64,000 nucleotides of DNA from contig VZDJ01000041.1 of NCBI GenBank assembly GCA_008694505.1, positions 5,164,417-5,228,416 of the forward strand. The letters run 5' to 3'. Both the position numbers and the translations under genes were made by a program. Positions 51,695 to 60,100 of the stretch are shown one piece after another (position 1 is the stretch's first letter; each line of letters opens with the position of its first letter). The notes under the pieces were generated by a model. The model had not been told where the DNA came from. It did no database searches and saw only the letters and a list, made by a program, of their open reading frames with translations. Source of the stretch: Cyanoderma ruficeps (taxonomy: Eukaryota > Chordata > Aves > Passeriformes > Timaliidae).

Positions 51695-52684
51695 TGTGCA
51701 CTTTGATTTACTTTATTGAGTAATCATCTGATAGCTACAATGGTGAATTGGAAGTTAAAAAATAAAATAAAATGAAAGAAAGAAAAAGAAAATAAAAAAG
51801 AAGAAAAAGGAAAACCAAGCCCCTTAAAAAAATCCACATTGTATTTCCCCATATTTTGGGAAAGAGGCTGAAGAAAACATTCTACACTGTAGAAGACACA
51901 TGTAACTGCTGATATCCATCTTTTGACATTGGAACTGTCTGAAGCATATAGTTCTAAAGCCTCAACCAAAAGAGGTTTAATAATAATAGCATGGATACAT
52001 CACCACTGTGAAGATGTTAACATGTTAAGGATTCTGGGATACCAATCTGGTATAATCAGCAATATACTCCGTTCCTGTGAAAGATGTGGCATTTCTTCTT
52101 AAGGTCAGCTTTCAGAGAACTTTGAAAATATTTTAGACTGATTACTTACAGTACTCCTCTGCTTGCAGAAAAACAGAGTAGTTCAATAAAAACTGATTAC
52201 ATGATCATTTTTCTGACTGGATTTGATTAGTTGCATAACTTTAGCAAGATTATCACAGTGTGATCTAGTTAAGCTTTTAGGATTATATGAACACCAGCAC
52301 CAACTTAATCTTGGAATCAGACAACTGAGATACTTGTAAACTCTCATACGTTTCTGACCACTTATGAAGTCTCTCTGAGTCCCACTGCTTCAGTAAGCAT
52401 TTGATAGTGCAGCATTTTACTGACAAAGCAACACAATCTGGACAGATTCCTAGCTTCTCTCTCCTTGCAAGAATAGCATGCCACCTTCTCAAACCCCCAA
52501 AGATGCAAACTGGGATTATTTTACAAAAAGTCTCCCTTTGTAGCATCTGAAATAAAAAACTTTCCCCCAGAACTGCCACTGTTTTAATAGTGAATTCCAT
52601 GTACAACTGCTACTCAGTTCTTTGGCTGATTTTGAGAGTTGCATTCAAAAGTTACTCTGTCTTAGAGGCATTTAGAAAATATAT
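51695..52684 (-). other. SOCS2: SOCS2 3' UTR
   Basis: Roughly 990 bases from the TAA stop to the predicted cleavage site. It includes an A/G-rich tract on the + strand (51755-51815), so the mRNA carries a long pyrimidine-rich stretch near its 3' end, a possible site for pyrimidine-tract-binding proteins. Open frames inside it (52283-52606 and 51724-51969) are not credible genes. Confidence 0.7.
51712..51717 (-). terminator. SOCS2: SOCS2 poly(A) signal
   Basis: TTTATT on the + strand is AATAAA on the - strand. It is the first such signal downstream of the SOCS2 stop, about 970 bases away. A GU-rich stretch (TTTGTATGTATGG on the - strand, about 51670-51682) follows at the right distance, which puts cleavage near 51690-51700. 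Confidence 0.75.
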
Positions 52685-53133
52685 TTATACCTGGTATTGA
52701 TACTCTTTCAAGTACTCTTTTAGTCTTGTTGGTAATGGCAGCTCCCAGATCTGATTTGTGCTCTTGTTTATAGTTATTCTGCAGCGGTGTTGCAGAGATG
52801 GAGCAGATGTATAGAGGGGTTTGTTCAAGTAAAGATGAACCGTTCCATTTGAAGGTGTTTCAGTTCTATCCTTGCACATAAGAACATAGTACTCAATCAA
52901 ATGCACAACACTGTTGAACTGTTTAAGTCTAGATCTGACACAAGTGATAGAGTCCAGTCTAAACTTGCCATCTTGATATTCGATACGTAGATTGGTCGGT
53001 CCCGCTGATGTTTTTACCGATATAGTCAGTAGATACTCTGAATGCGAACTATCCCTAACCAAAAAGGTCCCTTCAGGGGCATCCTGTAACCTTTCTTTGG
53101 CTTCAGCAACAGTCATGTTGCCCCAGTACCATC
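52685..53133 (-). CDS. SOCS2: SOCS2, second coding exon: SH2 domain and SOCS box
   Basis: SOCS2 is a STAT5-induced substrate receptor of a Cullin-5/Elongin B-C ubiquitin ligase that damps growth-hormone and related cytokine signalling in the cytoplasm. This exon encodes residues 49-197. After a clean acceptor (TTTTAACAG|GATGG on the - strand) it reads GWYWGNMTV. The SH2 phosphotyrosine-binding Arg is R75 in GTFLVRDSS; TNLRIEYQDGKFRLDS and VVHLIEYY follow. The SOCS box covers the last 37 residues: the Elongin BC-box S161-I170 (SLQHRCRITI, with C166) and the Cul5 box LPLP at 180-183, ending in EYQYQV and TAA. The total of 197 residues compares with 198 in human; three residues are missing after CKD in the loop before NGTVHLYL. 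All key residues are intact. Confidence 0.98.
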
Positions 53134-54049
53134 CTGTTAAAAGAAGAGAGAAAGAAAGGATTTGTTTATTCCTGTTTATTTTAAAAGCTGCTCTCTGATA
53201 TACTTCTACTCACCCATTTTTTAGTTGTTCGAATGCTAAAGTCCTGCAGGCACAGTAAATTTTTATTTGCTATTCAAATTCATTTGTTTTACAACGCGTC
53301 TCGTTTTGACAGAGCCATCTAGCCCATTTTTTATTTTCGTATCTATTCATACACACGCATAAACTTTCCTGCTGCGTCCTGAGAGGCCGACACCGGAGCC
53401 GGCGGGCCGGCCCTGAAGTAACCGGGACGCGTCCCGCGGCTCCCCGCTGCTCTCCCGCCGGGGCCAGCGCTGCGTCCGCAAGGCACAGGCTGGCAGCCCG
53501 CAGAACGCCCGGAGTTTGGGTAACTCTGAGTAGGCTGCTGTCGAAATGAGCTTTGTCTAGCGATCGAAAGCAAAGGCATAAGAAAGCAACTTCGGCGAGG
53601 TAGCTGCGGTCCTGGCGCGGCTGCGATGAAGAAAAAAGTCTCTTCCCTTCGCCCGCAACCAAGCCCCCCGTCCTGCGAGGCCGGGCGAGCCGCACCACGC
53701 CGGCGAGGGGAGCGCAGGTACGCGCGGCCGAGGGGATGCGGCGCCTCGGCCGCCCCGGCCGGCGACAGCGCCCGGACCTCGCCCGGCCGCAGATCCTGGG
53801 CTGCCGCCGGGACGCGGCGCTGCCGGCGCTTTCGCTTCGGCCGCCGCAGTCCGCGGAAGGTCGGAGTCGTCGCCGCCCCTCTCCGCCGCGGGAACGCGAC
53901 CTCGCAGCGCCGGGCGGCGATGGCCAGGCGTCGCACCGCCGCCCGGCTTCCCTCTCGGCCCGGTGGAGATCCCCGTTGCGCCGCTCTGCCTCCCCCCGGA
54001 CAGCGCCACCGCCCCGGGCGCTTTCTCCTTCCCGGCCGGCCGGGCTTAC
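53134..54049 (-). other. SOCS2: SOCS2 intron between coding exons (916 bp)
   Basis: Bounded by CAG|GTAAGC at 54050/54049 and a pyrimidine-rich AACAG at 53134. Phase 1, splitting a Gly codon, as in mammalian SOCS2. The 5' half is part of the CpG island and holds long open frames on both strands (up to about 390 codons) that are Arg/Pro/Gly-rich compositional artefacts. Confidence 0.93.
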
Positions 54050-54194
54050 CTGCCCGCCGCAGCTCCTCCATAGCCGCGGCCAGCTGCTCCGCCTCACGGC
54101 ACTCCTCGGCAACGGGCGCCGCCGTCCCGGAGTGCCCCCAGCGCTCCCCGGAGCTCTCCGCGCTCTCCAGGGACTCGGCGGAGCGCAGGGTCAT
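54050..54194 (-). CDS. SOCS2: SOCS2, first coding exon: N-terminal extension
   Basis: Encodes residues 1-48 plus one base of codon 49. It starts MTLRSAESLESAESS, sharing the MTLR start of mammalian SOCS2, and ends AEQLAAAMEELRRA, the extended SH2 helix that packs on the SH2 domain. The middle (residues 5-30) is poorly conserved with human, as is usual for this region. The exon ends at CAG|GTAAGC, and joining to the next exon gives ...RRA-G-WYWG, exactly the family junction. The ATG context is weak (C at -3, A at +4), but it is the first ATG in this frame in the exon. Unlike SOCS1 and SOCS3 there is no kinase-inhibitory region, as expected. Confidence 0.95.
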
Positions 54195-54326
54195 GGGCGG
54201 CGGCGGCGGGCGCGGCCCCGCTCGCACGCAGGTCGGGGGCTGCCGGCAGGCGAGGGCTCCGCTTCGCCACCGCGGGGTTCAGCGCCGCGCTGGGTGCATG
54301 GTCCCGGCCCCCAGCCCGGGCGCCGC
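54195..54326 (-). other. SOCS2: SOCS2 5' UTR part of the first coding exon, with acceptor
   Basis: On the - strand a branch-point-like CTAAC, a CT-rich run (CGCTCTCTCTCCGCTCGCAG) and AG at 54328-54327 form a very good acceptor. The exon would begin at 54326, 132 bases before the start codon. This means a further non-coding exon lies upstream, as in human SOCS2. Inferred from splice signals only. Confidence 0.65.
54279..54299 (-). other. SOCS2 leader uORF (6 codons plus stop)
   Basis: ATG with A at -3 (GGGACCATGC), then five codons and TGA: Met-His-Pro-Ala-Arg-Arg. It ends 84 bases before the SOCS2 ATG, whose own context is weaker. It may lower SOCS2 translation or allow reinitiation. Depends on the predicted exon being correct. 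Confidence 0.5.
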
Positions 54327-55852
54327 CTGCGAGCGGAGAGAGAGCGTGGTTAGCGGCGAGCCCCGCGAGAGGCGCTTCCGACGCAGAGCGCGTTTCTGGC
54401 GATCCCGCTTCGGAACTTCCCACCATCCAGAGGAGGGACCCGCGGCAAGAGATCACCTCCCGGCGGAGCGGGGGAGGGACATCTCCTCCCTCCCGCCGCC
54501 CAGCCTGTCCTCGGCTCCTCTCCACCGGGGACTCAGCAGAGGCGGCAGCCCGAGAAGGTGGTCTCCCTTTATCGCAAAGGCGAACCCGCTGATGCCCCGG
54601 CCCCTCGGCTGGAGCAGGCGAGCCCGGCCGGCGGCTCTGGAACTTTCGGGGAGGGAGGAGATCGTGGGGGAGAGCCGTGCACGGACAGGTATGGAGAGAG
54701 GAAGAACCAGCAGAGCGGGGCAGAGGTCCCAGCCCCGGCGCTGCCCGTGTTTCACGCTGCGGTGCGAATGGACGGTACGCACGGACGCCTTCCAGTAAGG
54801 TCATCCCGCGAAGTCGTACGGGAAGTCTAGGAACGGGAGCCCGGCGTGGGCCATGCTTCTGGGGTGGGAGACCTCCTCGCGGACAGCGGCGCACCCGAAC
54901 TGCGGGGCGGGTGCGCCGGCAGCGCCGGTTCCGGGGATTCGCTGGCCGGTTGGGAACAGAAGGGGCAGCACGATGGAGGACACGCTATAATTAGCGCGGG
55001 GCAGGAAATATGCTTTGTCCCGCTCCATTAAGTGCTGATATTAAGGGGAAGAAAAAAAAAATCTTTCCTCTTGGCTGAAGCTAACAGGAGGGACAAAAAG
55101 GGCCTCTTCTCTTCGGGGAGCACGGCCACATCAGGAGCGACACAAAGCCGGGCAGTACCAGCGAGGGGGAGCATAGCCGGCTTGGCCGAACCGGAGGGAC
55201 GGGGCTCACGGGGAGGACCGGGAGCCCCCCGCCGGTGCTTGCGAACCGGGCAGTCTCTGCCTGCGGGTGCGCGGCAGACGCCAGGTGAGGGTTATGCTGA
55301 GGTGGTTCCCCCCCCCAACAAGTTCCGCGGCAGAGATCAGAAACTTCTCCAAATTAAACTGTAGTGGCAATAGATAGGGTGTTCCGACGGGTTTCCATCC
55401 CAACATATGTAGACACACACGCGGGAACCCCTCGACAAAGCCATCCCCTCCTTTCCCCACGCAGAAGCTCCCGCCGCCGGCTCGGTGACCGGGCGCAGGT
55501 GCGCCTGTCACCGGAGACGCTGCGGGCGCGGGTCCGACGAGCGCAGGTGGGAGCAGCCCTGCCAGCGGTGTCCGGGCGCGACCCCTTGTGAGACTCTGGG
55601 AGCGCCGAGCCGCGAAGCGCCGCCGCCACGGGAATTCGGTGGAGACGGAAGGCTAGCGAGGCGGTGGCGGCTGGCTGCAGCCGGGTGTCCCCCGGCCCAG
55701 GCGAGAAGCGCCGGAGCAGCCTGCCGCCGGCTGCGGGGGAGCCTCCATCCCGGCGGTCGGCAGCGCCGCACCGGGAGCAGGGCGGCAAGGCCGCCGGCTC
55801 TCGAAGCGCGGCAGGGCATCGGGCGGAGGGGGGCGACGACAAGGGGACTCAC
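54327..55852 (-). other. SOCS2: Predicted SOCS2 5' UTR intron
   Basis: GC-rich interval between a candidate donor (GTGAGT at 55852-55847) and the acceptor at 54328-54327. It carries long open frames on both strands typical of a CpG island; none looks like a protein family. Confidence 0.45.
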
Positions 55853-56100
55853 CCGGGCTTGGCGGGACGGGGCTGGAGCCGCCGCTGCCGCCGACTGGAG
55901 GTGGGGCGGTCAGGTTGTTCTGGCTCCCGGCGGCGTCGGGGGCCGAGGGGACACAGCACCCGCCGCCAGGGAGAAGCGTCGAGGCTGTGCTGGGGCGGAC
56001 AGAGGCTGCCGGAGGAAGATGGTGCTCCTGGGGAAACAACACCCTCCGCTCCCCCCCCCCCCCCCCCCNCGGCGCGGGCGGTCTGCTCGCCTTTGATTGC
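55853..56100 (-). other. SOCS2: Candidate SOCS2 non-coding first exon
   Basis: Ends at a strong - strand donor, CGG|GTGAGT (GT at 55852-55851), that would splice to 54326. The upstream boundary is unknown; I place it just downstream of the GC-rich promoter and the tandem STAT sites. It includes a poly(C) run (poly-G in the transcript) with an unresolved base. Confidence 0.4.
56051..56069. repeat. Poly-C run with an unresolved base
   Basis: Eighteen C followed by N at 56069. The true length is uncertain, and the run is a G-quadruplex-prone tract on the - strand. Confidence 0.95.
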
Positions 56101-56163
56101 GAGGCGAGGGCATCCTGCCCCCGCCGCTCCCCCCTCCCGGGATGGTTACATACAAAGGCTGCT

Positions 56164-56183
56164 TTCCAGGAACTTTCCAGGAA
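56164..56183. promoter_or_regulatory. Tandem STAT5-type GAS sites upstream of SOCS2
   Basis: Two identical TTCCAGGAA palindromes (TTC-N3-GAA, the preferred STAT5 form) at 56164-56172 and 56175-56183. Their centres are 11 bp apart, about one helical turn. They lie about 2 kb upstream of the SOCS2 start codon and just 5' of the candidate first exon. SOCS2 is an established growth-hormone/STAT5b target in mammals, so this is the likely response element. An M-box-like TCATGTGA follows at 56189-56196. Confidence 0.8.
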
Positions 56184-56885
56184 CCGCATCATGTGACAGG
56201 ACCCGCTCCGGCGCCTCCGCCGCGATCGCGGCCAGCCGGGGCCGACGCACCGAGCCGCCGCCCCTGTCACGCCGGGGCAGCGGTCGCCGAACGCTGCCCC
56301 GCGGCCCCCCCGCCTCCTCCTCCTCCACCCGCGGAGCCGCGGGCGACGCGCAGGTCAGTGCCCGGGGCTGCGGAGGGACCGGGCCGGCGGGGCCGTGCGG
56401 GCCGCCCCGCGGGGCACGGCGGGACCCCTGAGGGAATCGGGCGAGCGCGGGAGCGCAGCCGCCCGTCCCGGGGCCGGAGGGTCGAGGGGCACCCGGCCTG
56501 CCCGGCGCCAGCAGCCGCCGGCACCTGAGCGCGGCGGCGGGGCCCGCCCGCAGGGCCGGGAGCGCGTCAGGGGCCGATGCCAGGAGCTCTCTGCCAGGGA
56601 CTTGCGGCGGCCGAAGCTCCTGGGACACCCCACCCTGGTCTCCACCCCCCTTTACCCTCCGGCTCTAAATACCTCGTTGCTACAAACAGCCATTGCCCGC
56701 CGATGCGCGCGCCGATTTCCTCCCCCTTCCCCCCCCCTTTTTTTTAAAAGTATTATTATTATTTTTTTTAATAACCACGAAGCTGTTTTCCAGCGTAAAG
56801 ATGGTTGATTGCGCCGTGGGTGCTGCTCGGTAACCAGCCACCTTTCGCCGCTGCCCCGGCGGCCCCGAGCCGACTTTAGAAAGAG

Positions 56886-56886
56886 N
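56886..56886. other. Single undetermined base
   Basis: One N next to an A-rich run in the distal edge of the SOCS2 CpG island. Confidence 0.97.
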
Positions 56887-57097
56887 CACAGAGGGAAAAA
56901 AAAAAAAAAAAGGAAAGAGAAGAGGGGAAACAAAGCAAAAGTAGCTGTAATAGTCTCACCCCAGCACTTGGCTGCGGGTCAGGGCTCCCTGTAAATTGCA
57001 CGGGGTTATCTGGGAGGAAGAATTGACGGGAGAAGGATTAAGGGGTGTCAGGAAAGAAACACCTATAAAATAATAGAAGATAATACCTTTAAAAATC

Positions 57098-57123
57098 GGG
57101 GCGGGAGTGGGGAGGGGGGAGGG
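57098..57123 (+). promoter_or_regulatory. G-quadruplex-forming motif
   Basis: At least four runs of three or more G with loops of one to three bases on the + strand (GGGG-C-GGG-AGT-GGGG-A-GGGGGG-A-GGG). It sits just outside the CpG island. Function is not shown. Confidence 0.65.
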
Positions 57124-60100
57124 AGCCTTTGTTATCAAAGGAGTGAATGAATATGTATTAGGCTGGACTGTCTAGCTGAGAGCGGAGCGGCTCCCCTGCA
57201 CAAAGCTCCCACACTGAGACGCTGCCTTGAGTCTCACTCCCCAGTAACGTCTGAAATGCAACGTTTCTTAAAAAAAGAAAAAAGAAAAGTAAGGGCTGAG
57301 GAAGGATTACAAATCCTGAAGTTTTTTGTAACAGTTACTGCTTATAATTCTTAAGCATCAGGGGATAAGATAATTAATAGTTATCTTAAAAATTAAGTTC
57401 TGTATTTAGTAATTAAGTAAATTCATCTGAGAAAAAATCTACTTTATTAAGTGAAATATTGGTCAGTATGATTTCATCTGTTTGTAATGCCTGGGTGCTT
57501 TTGAATTTAATTTATTCAGTGTATGAAAAAAAGGTGGTTTTAATCACTGGCACCAGCACAGATTTAAAATGAGGTCTGAGGAACAAACGGGCTTTCTTAA
57601 GCATTCTCAGAAATGGTTTAAAACAATTTAAATCTTGAAGGTCATTCTTGTTCCTGTTTTTGTCTGTGAAGTTCAGATAGCCCCAGATCCAGCCTCCAGT
57701 GACGGTGGTGGAATTCCCACTAAGTTTTTTCGTTGGATTGATGTGAAGAGGGGAGAGAATAGGTTTGTGCCCCTTGAAATTTAGTTGACAGTTCAGCTAC
57801 CTACGACGAGAGATCTTGCAAAGAACCTCCCTTACTTTTTCAGAATGACACTGACTTCACTATGTTCAGAAGAACAATAATAAATTAATACAGATCTATT
57901 TTTATTACTAAAATAATTCTGTATATGTAGGCACAGAGCTTTTGCTAAAAAATATGTTCTTTTGATATCACAATATTAAAATTAAACCTGTTTCTTTGAT
58001 GTTCACTAATGCATCTTGGAGAAAATGAATATGTCTTGTCTAGATGCAAAGCTGTTTTTTACAGCTTTGCTGTAGTTCTCTTTTCCTATGCTATTTTATT
58101 AATGGGATTTTTATGTGGCTAGTATCTCAAGACTTCCTTTGCTTCTGCTGTTTATTCGTCACTTGAAGTCATAATAATTTGTTTCTAAAACCACAGCTGG
58201 CTGCCATAAAGGCAGAGGGAGGAAGACCACGATTTATGTGGTAGATGAGAAACAGGAACAGAAGAATGTAATAAACGTTTGTTACTTAAAACTTCAGATA
58301 TTGTTTTGAAAAAGGTAGCATAAAAATTAAATAGGCAGTATATCAGCAGGATCTTTCCTAAACAGAGTTCTGTTGATTTTTTTTTATGAGAACTTAATGT
58401 CTTTTAAAAATAGCACTAAATATATTATAAACTTACAAGAGTAATGAAATTCAAACTTAAAAACTGCATATCGATCTTTAAATGACAATACTGGCACCTC
58501 ATAAGAGTGCTCTGGTTCACAGTTGCCTTTATTCTCTGGCTTGAGACATCTGAAAGTGCTATAGGCTCGGTGGAGTACATTTATATTTCACTGTTTCTTT
58601 CAACAATGATAGTTGCTCTTTTCCTCCTCTGTCTGCATGAGTCTTCCCTAAGAGTCACAGGAGAGAAAAGAAATAGTTGTAAGGGTAAGAAAAGGTGACT
58701 AAATTAAATTACTTTTGGGACTATGGGCCGTACGTAGTGCATGAAACTACTTAAAGCTACTTTTAAGCTTCTTTGGCACTGGGATATTTAATACAGGTTT
58801 GGTCTGCCTGAGGGATTTTACTTTATAAAATCAGAATTGAGTAAAGAGAGAAAGATGTGAAATGGTAAAAGGGAAAAGAAGGAGCAGACTCAGAAAACTT
58901 AGTTTTCCATCATATAAAGAAAATAGGGTTTTTTAATCTGCCATGTAACAAACAGTAATTCTCCTAAACAGTCACTAATACAAAACCTATAAAGTGGGGA
59001 TTTAAAATTTTTATGTACAATTGAAACCAAATGCTTTATTTATTTTTAATCTGTGTGTTTTGGGGTAGCAATTCTAGAACAAATGCTGCTGTACATATAC
59101 AAATATGAATGCTTCTGAGACAGTTCTAGAGGCATATTATCCCACTGGAGATGAAAGGCACAAACTTATGCAATCCCTATTTTTTTTCCTGATATCTTCT
59201 ATTATTCATGAATGTTGGTTCTGACTGTATATCATCATATGGTAGATACTTTTAATTATGTTTTATATTAGTAGTGAAAATATTAAGAGTTCTTGAAAAT
59301 CACAAGCAGAATATATTGTTTCTGATGATTTCAAATGCATATGCCCAAAATGGGGAAGGATGAGTGAATTTATTTTTTATTTTTTCTTCAGGAAAAAATC
59401 CCTTTCATGACCAAGGAAGGATCATGCAACCATGTTTTTGCAGTCCTGCAAAGCGCCTGTTGCTAGAAATTATTTTCACTTTGTTCCTGAAAAGTATGCC
59501 AAGTTTACTGGTGAGCCAGTGTGCTGATTTATTTATGTAATGTGATGTGAGCAGAGGGGGGGGGTAATGTATTTTGGACTCAGCTGATTTTGCTAGATTT
59601 GCTCTGATTCACTGAAAAGATTAACTGAATTTTTAAGATAGATTTACCTAGCTATGTGGAAGAATACAAGGGGCCTTTCCTTGCTCCCTTCATCCTTAAC
59701 TTCCCAAAGATGCAGCACAGAATATCCATTATCCATGGTATACCATTTGGTCAGTTAAAATCCCCTTCAGTTAAAAGAACAGCTATTGCTTATCATGTAC
59801 ATCTACTTATTGACCATATTTTGACAACTGTTTACCTGAACTCGTCTAAATAACAGTGTACAGCTGCCAGGCTTTCTCCCTGTCCTGGGAGTACAGTCTG
59901 GTTCTTGAGCAGAGAAATATGAATATTGAGCCTTTAGCTCCAGCAAGTTGGAATGAGTTAATTGTAACTCCACAGCACAAACAAGGTCTGCAATATGAAT
60001 TCTTAGAGGATTTCTCTCTTAGCAGTTAGGAGAAAGGTTTGCTTATTTCACAAAATGCTCCTAAAACATAGTAAGTAAAAAATAGAGAAAACATATATTT

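Larger units (their letters stand above)
53344..56880 (-). promoter_or_regulatory. SOCS2: SOCS2 CpG island and promoter region
   Basis: About 3.5 kb of very GC- and CpG-rich DNA covering the first coding exon, flanking introns and the 5' flank, with sharp edges into AT-rich DNA. It contains many Sp1-type GC boxes and no convincing TATA box on the - strand. Good + strand donors also occur (CAG|GTGAGG near 55284, CAG|GTCAGT near 56353), so a divergent or antisense transcript like human SOCS2-AS1 is possible. Confidence 0.85.

Noticed and set aside
52111..52119. TTCAGAGAA, a GAS-like site in the SOCS2 3' UTR
   Set aside because: A lone site is expected by chance about every 4 kb and it is in transcribed 3' UTR; no support for function.
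52283..52606. 107-codon - strand frame downstream of the SOCS2 stop
   Set aside because: Lies within the SOCS2 3' UTR, after the TAA stop, and has no family resemblance.
53270..54227. Long - strand frames (280 and 294 codons) running from the SOCS2 exon into the intron
   Set aside because: Only 54050-54194 is real coding sequence. The rest reads through the donor CAG|GTAAGC into intron; the upstream 'start' of the 294-codon frame is a GTG, not an ATG.
53626..54798. 390-codon + strand open frame over the SOCS2 first exon
   Set aside because: Antisense to a confirmed coding exon, Arg/Pro/Ser-rich, no recognisable domain. A compositional artefact of the CpG island.
55485..56528. Several 80-255-codon frames on both strands at 55.4-56.6 kb
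   Set aside because: They overlap one another in many frames, cross the poly-C/N position and have no family resemblance.
57064..57070. TATAAAA on the + strand near the SOCS2 island edge
   Set aside because: Wrong strand for SOCS2 and in AT-rich DNA where such a match is common; not called a promoter.
57604..57612. TTCTCAGAA, a GAS-like site upstream of SOCS2
   Set aside because: Single, 1.4 kb beyond the tandem pair and outside the CpG island; cannot be told from chance without conservation data.
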